From positions 310,001 to 374,000 of the forward strand of contig NW_026114257.1 in the NCBI RefSeq assembly GCF_018139145.2: 64,000 nucleotides of DNA, written 5' to 3'. This stretch comes from Gymnogyps californianus. Lineage: Eukaryota > Chordata > Aves > Accipitriformes > Cathartidae. The translations under genes and the position numbers were made by a program. Shown in pieces: positions 33,077 to 50,493 of the stretch (positions are counted from its first letter, which is position 1; each line of letters starts with the position of its first letter). The notes below the pieces were generated by a model. The model did not search any database, was not told where the DNA came from, and was given only the letters and a program-made list of their open reading frames with translations.

Positions 33077-33615
33077 TGTGGTGGGTTAATCCTGGCTGGC
33101 AGGTAAGCCCCTATGCAGTAGCTTGCTCACTGCTCTCAGCGGGATAGGGAAGAGAATTGGAAGGGCAAAAGAGAGAAAAAAACTTCATGAGTTGAGATAA
33201 AGGCAATTTAATAAGTGAAGGAAAAAAAGGAGAAAAAAAAAGAAAAAGAAGGAAAGGATGCAAAAGCAGTTACTCACCACCAGCATACCAATGCCCAGCC
33301 AGACTCTGAGCAACAGCTATTTTGTAACCCCTCCCCTCCAGTTTTATTGCTGAGCATGATGTTATATGGTATGGAATATTTCTTTGGGTCAGCTGCTCTG
33401 GCTGTGTTTCCTCCCAGCATCTTGCCAACACTTAGCCTACTTGCTGGGGCAGACAGAGTGAGAAACAGAGAAGGCCTTGATGCTGTGTAAGCACTGTTCA
33501 GCAATAGCCAAAACATTGGTGTGTTATCAACACTGCTTTGGTCACCAATCTAAAACACAGCACCATAGGGGCTGCTATGAAGAAAATTAACTCCTTCCCA
33601 GACAAACCCAGTACA
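33077..33615 (-). mobile_element. older ERVL-type solo LTR in provirus D
   Basis: About 539 bp, relative of the LTR at 12811 (TGTACTGGGTTTG... to AACCCACCACA on -). Flanks cagca/tcaga match only partly, as expected for an old insertion. Confidence 0.85.
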
Positions 33616-34935
33616 TCAGAATCTCTTCTTTTGCTGGGTGTCCCCCAGATTTGCTACCATGTACTCAGTCTAGGAGGGTTTTCCTGAGAACCTGTGCTAT
33701 ATAGGGCCTAAATTCTCCTGGTTTTTGGCTAAAATTCCCCAAATCCCTTTCCTACAAATCATCTTGTGGTGGGGTAACCTTTCCTTTTCATCCCAATCTA
33801 TCTGTCCTCCTGGGACTATGGATACTTATATTTGGTTTTGTGTCTGAGTGACTATGACTACTTTGGGGAATCCAGGGATGGGTGTCTCCCAGAGAGTTTT
33901 TGCCTTCCTTGCTGATAAATCTTCCTACTGGTTTCTTGGCAACCCAAAACAATCCCTACAATGTCATGTCACTTTCAGTAAGTACATTTTACCTGTTGTT
34001 TTCACTATTTGGCTGATGCTTTCCCGAAGTGGCTTATTTTTTATAATGCCCCCATTAGAATCCTGGAATTCATGTGCTTCCTATCAACCTAAGAGTTTAG
34101 TGGCCCCTTTAAAAATGTAATCACTATCTGTGGCAATCATGATTGGATTTTCTTCTGTCCCTGTCTGGGGGACATAGTGAAGCACCGCCCATAACGCTGT
34201 GAGTTCTGCTGTTTGAGCTGTGCTGGTAGGAATCATCCACCCCTTCTGAATTCCCAGTCCAACAATTCCAATTGATGTTTTATAATCTCCTTGACACTTG
34301 GAACATGCTCCTTCTATATACCAAACCACCTGTTTTGAAGGGAGTTTTTCCAGATTGATCGCCATAATCGGAAATCTTCATGCCCATTTTCCTGGCTGAC
34401 GGTCATGCAGGGGAGGGCTTTGTGGGGCTATAAACTGAATGTGAGGTTGGTCTACAGCAGTAGTCCATTGATCAACCTGGGAGGGGGTAACCCCACTTAG
34501 CAATAACTCCCCTGTCCTAAGTAATTTCTGCGGTTTGTGTTTTGTGAGTATTTGAACTGTACCACCACAAATAAGATAATGGAATTGGCGTACCACCCAA
34601 TAACAGGTTAAAAGGACTTCACATTCCACATATTTTTGCTTTACACTAGAAAGGCAGTGACTACCATATCCCAAGGCTATTTCTTTCCCATGTTGCATTT
34701 GTGAGGCTGTAGCTGAAAAGTGTTCTTTAGAGGGTTCAGGAATTATGATGGGGACTATTAATGATGAGTAATTGTGTCCAAAAATGCTGTTTTCCTTCCC
34801 AAGTGAACACAGTTTTCCTTTGTGTGTCCCCCTCCCTGAATGGGCTAGACAAGAGTCCATCATAAATGTCGAGTACAGAAAATCACTTATACCTATGTTG
34901 CACCTTTGCATTAGTTTCAGGGAGGCAGGCTACCA
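33616..34935 (-). pseudogene. provirus D RT tail and RNase H
   Basis: At 34365-34084 (-) RNase H motifs AELTALWAVL and ATDSDYI are readable. Upstream (34911-34378) a diverged connection domain (VKQKYVECEVLLTCYW, TPSQVDQWT) is open for about 177 codons. Stops and shifts break the rest. The N-terminal pol and gag are absent; sequence changes at about 34935. Class I affinity is inferred from the integrase style. Confidence 0.7.
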
Positions 34936-35044
34936 GAGGGGCTAAGGTGAGCATTGTAAGGGTATGTGGAAGGAGAGTGTCTGCTCCTTTAAGGGTATCT
35001 GGTCAAAAGAGCCATAAACAAGAACATAGAGAGACAAATCTGAT

Positions 35045-37140
35045 GGACACATGATAAGGGAGGTCTTGATGAGAACAAACCTGGTCAGTGGCACTAATTG
35101 GTAAGGATAAATGGAGTGTGAGAATGTTTATTTTTTCAGTTGGGAGGATAAGGAAAGGGAGGGGGACAAACACACAGAGACATAAAACCTGAACAATTAG
35201 TGTTAACAAAGACAATAACCAGAAACAAACCTGGTCAGTCACACTAATTGATGGGCTCTCTGCAGGCAAACTGGGGCTTTGTGACTGATAGGGATGCAAA
35301 CCTGAGGGTCCAGGATGTTGGAGGGGGGTTGATGGAACTATGCCAGCTGATGAAGCAATGTGCAGGAGAAGGGGGAGCAAGGAGGAACAAAGAGGGGGTT
35401 AGACAGAACAGGGTATAAAATGGGTCAGTCCCAGGTAAAACAGGGTCAGTCAGTGCATTTGTCTGGCTGAGCCCTGCGCCTGATCACCGCAGTCTGTCCT
35501 GTCTTATTAGATCTTTTCTTAACTATCTCTCTGCGTAATCTCACTCTCTGTCCTGTGTATATGTGTGCCACAAGGACTAAGTGTCAGCTACTGGTGAGAC
35601 CTGTGTAAATGGATTTGGTGCCAGCTACAGGAGTTGGACCCGGGGTGTAGGCACCACTGTCCTGTGGTGTCAGCTACTGCAGCAGGTGGGGGTCTTGGCC
35701 GCCAGCCACTGGGGCGGGAATGGTATGTGTCCCAAAAACCAGCTACTGAGGAGAACTAGAGTGAATGAGGCCATTGAGGGGTTCAGCGCGGGTGGCTGGA
35801 GCAGGACCACAGGTCACAGCCTGGTGTTGGCTGCTGGGAGGCCCAAGTGTCTCTATCTTCCCCAAACTGAGTGTGCATGGGTGTGTGTGTGTATCATTCA
35901 CTAGCAAACTGCAAGCAGGACCAGCTGGCAAGTAGGAGGCCCTGGGTCTGGGCAGGGGGATCAGGTGGGCAGAGGATCCTTGCTGGTATCTGAAGGGACT
36001 TGCGAATGTGGAGTGCCTGTGGGACAAGTGTGTGAGTGCATGCATGTTTGCTAGCAAGCATCAAGCTGGACCAGCCGGTGAGCAGAGGACCCATGAAGCA
36101 GGTAAGAGGTCCTGGGATCCAGACAGTGGTACCAGACGGACAGAGGGGGTGGTGTCAGTACAAATGCAATGTGCATGTGCTTGTGAATCTAGTGTCATGT
36201 GTGTGTCTTCACTAGTGAACTTCTATCTCTACTAGCTGAAGAGGAGAAAGGGGACTTGGCTGTTGTGCTGGTTTTGGCTGGGATAGAGTTAATTTTCTTC
36301 ACAGTAGCTAGTATGGAGCTATGTTTTGGATTTGTGCTGGAAACAGGGTTGATAATACAGGGATGTTTTAGTTATTGCTGAGCAGTGCTTACACTAAGTC
36401 AAGGCCTTTTCTGCTTCTTGCACCACCCCACCAGCGAGGAGGCTGGGGGTACACAAGAAGTTGGGAGGGGACACAGCCGGGACAGCTGACCCCAACTGCC
36501 CAAAGGGATATTCCATACCATATGAAGTCATGCTCAGCATATAAAGCTGGGGGAAGAAGAAGGAGGGGAGGAAGTTCAGAGTGATGGCATTTGTCTTCCC
36601 AAGTAACCGTTACACGTGATGGAGCCCTGCTTTCCTGGAGATGGCTGAACACCTGCCTGCCGACAGGAAGTAGTGAATTAATTCCTTGGTTTGCTTTGCT
36701 TGCATGCATGGCTTTTGCTTTCCATATTAAACTGTCTTTATCTCAACCCACGAGTTTTCTTACTTTTGCCCTTCTGATTCTCTCCCCCATCCCACTGGGG
36801 GAGAGTGAGGGAGTAGCTGCGTGGTGCTTAGTTGCCGGCTCAGGTTAAACCATGACAGCTGTCTATTTTTATGTTTTATGCGTGTCCTATACATTGGGGC
36901 TGTTGAAGGCAGCACCCTGTCTGTGGCAGTATTTGTAGCCAGCCGTGTCAGTGTCCTGTGTGTGTGTCTCTGGGATAGGTGCTTAGCTTCGCTACTGGTT
37001 GAACCTGCAAATGGGAAAGTGGCAGCTGCATCAATCAGCCTGGGCAGAGACCTCGGGTGAAAAGAACTGGGTTCCTGCAGCTAGCCATGAAGAAGTCCAG
37101 GGCTGGAGCTGCTGGAGGCAGAAGGCACTCTTAACATCCC
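35045..37140 (+). repeat. LTR/leader-like module X, right inverted copy
   Basis: Inverted, diverged copy of 14731-16450: U3-like repeated unit with ACAAACCTGGTCAGT, promoter-like GGTATAAAATGG near 35412, shared CTGAGCCCTGCGCCTGATCA, repeated CAGCTACTG leader blocks, and an end at ACTCTTAACATCCC. An ERVL LTR interrupts it (36264-36857). Its orientation is opposite to provirus D pol, so it is not a simple 5' LTR of D. Confidence 0.65.
36264..36857 (+). mobile_element. ERVL-type solo LTR in module X
   Basis: 594 bp, somewhat diverged from the main family (TATA-like CATATAAAGC near 36540). Perfect target duplication gctgt at 36259-36263 and 36858-36862. Confidence 0.92.
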
Positions 37141-37398
37141 TTAACAGGCATGACCCAATTCAACAAATGATAATCAACAATAAGGCTTCAAGTCCTGTTA
37201 GGTTTTCTAAATGGCCAAACTGGTGCATTAATGCATGAAGCACCCTTTTGTATATAGCCTCAAGCATGTAATATCTAGATGACAGTTTGTATGTCTTCCT
37301 TTGCTTCCCTTAGGATTGGGTATTGCTTTTGGGGAAGGGGCCATGTGTTCTATATTGGGGAAGGAGGGTGGTGGGGGTGAGGTGAGAGAAAGAGCCAG
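37141..37398. other. no gene recognised
   Basis: Spacer between module X and the family 2 repeat. A G-rich stretch (37340-37390) is the only visible feature. Confidence 0.5.
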
Positions 37399-37836
37399 TG
37401 CAGGGTTCTTTCTGGATCTCAGTAAGGAAGGTCTGACAACAAATGGCTTAATAAGCTGCTTTAATAAGACAGAATAAGAAGAGGAATATAGATACCAAGT
37501 AAATCTTACATCCCTTCAGATATGGGGCACCTTGTGTTCTTGCAGCATTGGACAGAGCACAGATTTTCCCACGACATGCTGCACAAAGCAGAACCTGTCT
37601 GTGGAGAAAAGCTCTCCCTTTTGGTCATTCAAGCCAATATATAATTTCATTACACGGAAAAAAAATATTCCTAAAGGATGTTCTCATGAGAACTTCTTGC
37701 TGCACTGTTAGATAAAGGCAAGGCCATGCAGGTGGCATAATCGACGCTACCAAGTGGGAGCTGCCTGCAAGCTCCTCTGTTACAATGAGCTGGCTTAGTT
37801 TATCCTGCGGCCAAGGAATTTGTGCAGCACAACACA
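37399..37836 (-). repeat. LTR-like repeat, family 2 (- copy)
   Basis: Inverted relative of 8532-9034, starting TGTGTTGTGC on - and running to the GAGATCC block near 37411. The middle shares the TTCTCATGAGAAC core and the AGGGATGTAAGATT stretch. Confidence 0.55.
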
Positions 37837-37849
37837 GGCCTGCTCTACT

Positions 37850-38770
37850 GACTACCTCCCTCCATTGACTGAGTGCATTCATCAGTTCCTGCCTCCCTCA
37901 TTTGACTAAATGCCTCCCTCCATTCTCGATTCCCTCCATTCTCGATTCCCTCTGCTGACTGACTCGCTCAATTCCTGCCTCCCTCGGTTGATTGACTGCC
38001 TCCCTCCATTCCTTCCTTCCTGGGATGACTGACTACCTCCCTCCATTCCTGCCTGCCTTCACCAAATGACTGTCTTCCTCCATTGACTGACTCTCTAACT
38101 CAGTTCCTGTCTCCCTCCAATGACTGACTCCCCGCTCTCTCACCCACTCCCTCCCTCCATTGACTTACTCCTCCATTTCACTCCTTCCCTCCATTGACTC
38201 CCCATTTGCCTCAACATCTTCCCTCCATCTATGCCTCCCTCCCACACTCCGCTGACTCCCGTCCATTCCTACCTCCGTCAGTTGACTGAGTGCCTCCCAA
38301 CATTCCTGCCTCCCTCGGCTGAGTGCCTCCCTCCACTGACTGACTACCACTCTTCATTTAAGCCAATGTTAGTTGACTGCCTCAGGTTAACTGTTATGTG
38401 GATCACTACCTCCTTGATGTACAATGGTCTCCCAGTTCAGATCACCACACTGCCCCTCTATTGAGGGTCTGCCTCCCTCCATTGACTGACTCTCCACTCT
38501 CTCCCCCACTCACTCCCTCCTTTTACTGCTTCCCTCCTTTCACTCCCTTCCTCCTCTCTTGCCTCAACTCCTTTCCTCCCTCCATTCCTCCTTCCAGTTT
38601 CCTCCTTCCCTCCTCCACACTCTCTCCATTGATTCCCTCCATTGACTGACTCCCTCCCTCCCTCCTCTCTTCCTCCTTTCATTCCCTCCCTCCCTCTAGT
38701 GAGTTCCTTCCTCCCTCCACTGACTTCTTCCCTCCACTTCATTGACTGACACCCTCCCCCCTCGACTCAC
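37850..38770. repeat. CT-rich minisatellite, right copy
   Basis: Irregular array on the theme tgactgcctccctccattgac, grading into pure CT tracts (ctccctccctcc). It ends about 1.9 kb before the NFIB start codon. Strong strand asymmetry (C/T on +). Confidence 0.85.
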
Positions 38771-40705
38771 TACACTCACTCCTGCCCAGCCTTTCCTCTT
38801 CCTCCTTTCCCTATAACAAGACTCCTCGGGCTTTGGCTTCAGCTTCTCTAGTAAAAGCTACTCTAGGAGATTGAAACAAAATTCTTGTTCCCGTCGGTTC
38901 CCTTTCTCCAGATTTTTTGCTGCATGAAGTTCTATCGTGCTACCGCCACCACCACCGCCACCTCCTCCTCCTCACTGGGAGGACAAGGCTGATACCTCCT
39001 CTTCTGTTCCCTTCCCCGCCCTGCACTGCTGTCGCCCCCTGGGACAGAGCTTGCCTCACAGGCTATCCCGGTACTTCGAGGGTGTGGTCAGGCTATAACA
39101 GGCGGGCGGGGGTAGGGATGGAGGAGGACTACCTATTAAAGGGGGTGCCTTGGGAGGGCGGCAAAAAAAGTACTAACTTCTTGTCCTCTTCCCTACACCT
39201 TCTGCGTGGCTGTAGATTGGGACTGTCCCGAAGTGGAGATAGGAGCGAAAAAGACAAACTCCCCCTGATAGGTCATAACTGCATAATACAAATGATGCAA
39301 AACTATTCCTCTCACATGCAGACAGGGAGAGAATTACAGCATTTGCTGACTAGGAAGGCAAAGAAACACCTCCTTCCTCATTGCCCCTTCGCCCTTCCTT
39401 AATCTCCGTTAATTAGTGGTGATTTGGCTAAGTTTCCTACTTTTAGCTCTTCCCCAGACTGCATACAGTGGTTCCCAGGCTGGCAAAGGCCAGAGTGGCG
39501 ACACAGCCATAGTAGTTGTTTCAAGGTGCCAGCTATGGCTCCTTTATAGCGCTGTAAGGGACTCTTTCCACCAGATGCTTCCCAGGAGGAGCGAGGGGAA
39601 GTAGCTTTGGGCATGTTGCTGTTGTGTCACGTATGCGCCGCTGCCAAAATAATACCCCCAAACCATCCCAAAAGAAGAAAAAAAAATCGTTCAGACAGCA
39701 GGACCACCTCTTCCCCCCACCCCTAGTTTTCTACCTCCAGGAGAGGGGAAAGTGAGGCTTGTTTGTAAAATGTGCTAGTGCCTTCTACCGTATTAGTGAT
39801 GACTAATAAAAAGAGGGAGGGCAGAGGAGGTAGATCTTGTGGAAAAGGAATGTGGTTGCAGGAGGAGGAGTGTAACTGATGTTTGTGTAATTATTTAATT
39901 AACAACAACAACAAAAAAATCCCTAAGTCTCATTCATTTGAAGAGAGTGCTGGATAGGGTCCAGAGGGTGTAACCGGTGAATTTTTCAAATTCTAAATTT
40001 TGTACAGAGAAGGCATGCGAGCAAATAGGGAGAGAGATATATTTATCATTTGAATTTTCAAGAAATCATTCTTATTATAGTGGGCGTTTGGAAAGCAGTT
40101 TCTTAACATTACCTACAGAGACAGGAAGAGGCAGAGGCTGCTGCTGGGAGAGGAGCCCGGAGACTGTGCACTGCGGAGCATTTTCCACCCTTGGGGGACG
40201 CATACTCACTCTCACACACATGGTTGCTGCCTTGTAAAGTTTCGCCTGCCATCACTCTGGGATTTTCCTGCTCTGCTCCGTGCTGTAACGAACTGTTTTT
40301 AGAGTGTGGTGACAGTACTATAATAACCCACCATTAACTTTTTTTTTCTTTTTAAAAAGCAGCCAAACAAAAAAATCTCCTGCCCTCTGCCGAGCCTCCC
40401 CCCTCCTCATCTGCAGAACAACCGCCAGCAGCAGCAAAAGCAAGACTCCTGCACTGCCGACTACAAGAGGGTTAGAAGCATATATTGGATTTCACCCTTG
40501 GAAAACTAGCACAAGGAGTGAACTTGAATTTTTGGCTATTTAAGGAGGACTGGGGTTTGTTGTGAAGTTGCGGTGATCCAGGGCAGAGCCTCGTCTTGAT
40601 TGATTAAATCTTCATCAAGATGACTGTAAAATTAATAGATGAAATTATTAATTTTTGAGGCTTTTCTTAGGGGCTCTCCAGGCAGCGTGTTATCAAAGCG
40701 AAGTC
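38771..40705 (+). promoter_or_regulatory. NFIB: NFIB 5' flank and 5'UTR
   Basis: Single-copy-looking DNA leading to the NFIB start codon. The transcription start cannot be placed by eye. CpGs are present but thin, so no strong CpG island is evident. The last 250 bp (from ggaaaactagcacaaggag) read like the conserved NFIB leader, by memory of its mammalian counterpart. The 161-codon open frame at 38917-39402 shows no protein-like features. Confidence 0.6.
40620..40658 (+). other. upstream ORF in the NFIB leader
   Basis: ATG with context CAAGATGA, 12 residues (MTVKLIDEIINF), TGA, ending 47 bases before the NFIB ATG. Such uORFs commonly lower translation of the main frame; that role is inferred here. 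Confidence 0.6.
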
Positions 40706-40735
40706 ATGATGTATTCTCCAATCTGTCTCACTCAG
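40706..40735 (+). CDS. NFIB: NFIB coding exon 1
   Basis: Encodes MMYSPICLTQ, the N terminus of the main NFIB isoform, with splice donor GTATAG at 40736. NFIB is a nuclear transcription factor that binds TTGGC(N5)GCCAA as a dimer. The exon ends in phase 0, matching the GAT codon that opens exon 2 at 46710. Confidence 0.92.
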
Positions 40736-47282
<6,547 letters not shown>

Positions 47283-49652
47283 TGATTCTAAGTAGCCCTT
47301 TTTCTCCTAAGCGATGACTTGTAATGAAATGCTCTTCTGTGGTCTATCTACACAATGTGGCTATGTATACGTATGATATATAAATTTGAAACAAGTCTCA
47401 CATTCTCTTTCAAGAGAGACTAGGACACACTAAGGAAGTACTTAAGTTCCTTTGCAGTTGCTATTTATGTCAGCGGCAGTATTTTCCAGTTAGTGCTTCA
47501 GAAAACATTATTATAGGTCTTTTTCTCCAGTAATGTTAATAACAGATGCAGGTATGTGCAATTGCACAGACACATAGGTAATATAAATATTTATTTTCAC
47601 CTTTTTAACTACTAATATTCAATATTTTTCCTTACACTGATGAATCTACAGTTGCTTTGAAGAACAATTGTAAACTTTCTCATCATTATTAAACATGAAA
47701 AAACTTTAGCAAAGAAATACTCCTTAGTAACTACCATAACTATATACTCAGATTTACTGCATACAATATTTACATTTTATTCATACTTGACAATACCATC
47801 TCATATTACTTGTCTGAACTTTAAAACAACAAACCACGTTGTAATATTTTCACAAAATATTCCATAAAAGTTATATTTTCATAGTCACACTGGTATGCTC
47901 AGTTTTGTTTGAAAGATATTTTAATATGGAAAATCCCAGGTACACTATGGAAAAGCTGCATAAGTTTAGTGTTATAGAATTAAAAGAAAATCAGCTGATG
48001 ATAATTCTTTATTGGGGGGGGAAAACTCTTATATATTACAATATTCATTTGCAGTTCCTCTAAATCATAAATGGATGTAAGTAGATAAAGTTTTTCTCAG
48101 ATACTGAGGATCATGGAAAAACATTTTCTTCCTGAAAGGTCTTTTGGGTCCTCTCTGGTGATTGTATCATCCTCTGGAAGTCTTTGCATTACTGACTGGT
48201 CCACACTAATAAAGCATTTATTTCTTAGCTGCAAATCCAAACTAGGGAAAGTTTGAACTGCCACAGATGATGGACCATTTCTCAGTTTGTCCTGGTAGTA
48301 GGCAGAAAGGGCCTACAGGAGAGCAGGTGGCAGGCTGTTATCTGATGTTCAGTATATAACTAGAGGGATTTAACTGAATGGTTTTTATTAGTAACAAAAA
48401 AGTAAAATGACACGTCTTCATTTGACCATTGATGGGTTTTTTTCTTATTATCTATGAATATTCATTCTTTAAGAGAACACATACACAGCACAAACTTTTT
48501 AATTTTAATGAACCTCTCTTTTAGAATCCATGTTTAATTGCCCAAGTGATGCATTATGATTACAGAAACATATAAATACAGTTAGTCTTTCTGAACTTTT
48601 CATGATGAAAGGATATAATTCATTGTTGTTGGTGTTTTTTTCCTGCTTGTATTTAACATTTTTTTCCACAGCAGTAGACAAAGTATACAACAGTTGTTCT
48701 GCAATGACTTTAAGCAGCTGCTTAATTGTTAAAACTGATCCTGGATAACATAGAAAGTAAGTGTGCTGTGATAGTACCGAAAAAAAAATCTTAATTATAT
48801 ATGATTTGTCCCTTTAAGCTTCTTTTGTGCAGGAAAGTTAAAATGATATTTTAATACACATATTTCAAGACATAGCTTATTGATTAATTAAGTAGCTTTT
48901 AAGCCAAAGAAACCAGGGTCAGTGTACTTTTAAACATTGCCAATTTTTTCTGTTGGTGGAAGCCTGTAACGTGAAATGGGGAGTAGGGGTTGCAGGACAT
49001 TCCTGATTTTATTAGTTTAAATGAATTGACAATATGAGTTTATTCAAGAGTTGTCTAAATTGTCCAAGTTGTTCTAAATAGAAATGAGTAAGAGAAGCAT
49101 ACTCTAATGTTATGACTTCATTATTATTTCCAAAGTTACAAGGAGCTACTGAGATAATATACTGAAAGATAATGTTGGTTAATTTATTTGTATTAAATCA
49201 CACTTGGTAGACCATTTTATATTGTAAACAATGTATTTTGTATCTCTTTTGCTGCTTCATGGTAAATCTCTTCACATCTGGTGGCTCTCTTGAAAAAGTC
49301 ATTAAGTTATCCTAGTATTTTTTCTTTATTTTTTTTAATTAATCTAATTGAAAACAGGTTATGTCACTTTGTAGTGCACTTAAGAACACCAGGCTTTGCA
49401 AAATTCAATCAAACCGCTGCATCTTACACATAATATTTTGCTTTTTATTTTTCTTTTAGAATATGAAAACTCACATCATATCAAATGGTATCATAAAAGC
49501 TAAGCAGAGAAATAAAAATAATTTGCAAATGAAATATGAAGGAATTAGCACATAAAATGAATAAAAAAGGGTAAAGTAGCATTTTTTTCCTTGTTGTTGT
49601 TGTTGCTTTAAAACTGATGGGAGGGGGAGAAAGAATAGTTTGAGTGCCAAGG

Positions 49653-49742
49653 ATAGTTGCCAGTGGCACCAGGATTGGCATCAATCTTTCTTTGTTTAGC
49701 CTACGATGCCTGTGATTTGTTGGTTGGCATCTGCATTGCGGT
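49653..49742 (+). repeat. duplicated noncoding block, copy 1
   Basis: About 90 bp related to 50401-50493 at roughly 80% by eye. Shares GTTGCCAGT.GCACCA, TTGGCATCA and TTGGCATCTGCATTGC. TTGGC matches the NFI half-site. Confidence 0.65.
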
Positions 49743-50400
49743 GCAGAGTAATGTTACAATATATTGACAATTTTAAAATCTAGAAACGTCAGTAATCCTT
49801 TTGGTTATTTATAAAAAGAGATTCTACTTCCTTGTTTCTCTTGGGGGGGGGGGGAAATAAGGACCAGCCTATCAAGTTTTGACCAACTTAATTTCGTTCT
49901 GCTTGCTCCTCTCAGAATGTAGCTTGTTTCTCCCTTTCTCTTACTATCCTCTTGTGTTTCAGGATCTTAAATAGAAGTGGCTTGACATAGGTTGCAATGC
50001 TGCTGCTTTGATTGGTTTGGAGGAAGAAACAGTGAAATTTACATCAGTACTTCATCCATTAAAATATTTAGCATCAAAATAATTCTTAATGATATATTTC
50101 TATGGGGTTCTGTTCATTCTATGTTTGGGTTTTTTTCCTGAGTTTTAAAAAACCTTCAAACCTTGAAAATGCCATGATCATTGCTTCTGTTGACAAAACT
50201 TTTTTTTTTTTTTGTCAGACATCAGACAGCCTCTATCATTTGATATGAAATGCATCTCAGTTCATAAAATCATTTTGTGGTATTTGAGTCAATAAGCGCA
50301 GCATTTATGCTGAGTTCTGTTGCTACAAAAACCTCCATTTTGTTTGTCAAGTGCCAGGAGAGGAGGAAAATAAAGGCAGATAATGTGTTTGATGACAATA

Positions 50401-50493
50401 ATGGTTGCCAGTAGCACCAAGGTTGGCATCAGACCCTCTTTGTCTAGTTGCTGAATGCCTTTGATTTGCTAGTTGGCATCTGCATTGCAGTGG
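50401..50493 (+). repeat. duplicated noncoding block, copy 2
   Basis: Direct-orientation partner of 49653-49742, 660 bp downstream start to start. Could be two copies of an old dispersed repeat. Confidence 0.65.

Noticed and set aside
37399..37836. family 2 repeat as the true LTR of provirus D
   Set aside because: Orientation would fit, but no sequence links it to the provirus and module X lies between; left as LTR-like.
38165..38742. Glu/Gly/Arg-rich frames on - in the CT-rich array
   Set aside because: They only translate the minisatellite; all frames of such DNA lack stops.
38917..39402. 161-codon open frame upstream of NFIB
   Set aside because: Low-complexity beginning (CAC/CTC runs) and no protein-like pattern; most likely leader or promoter DNA.
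49846..49856. G-run as a G-quadruplex
   Set aside because: A single homopolymer, with no set of four spaced runs nearby.
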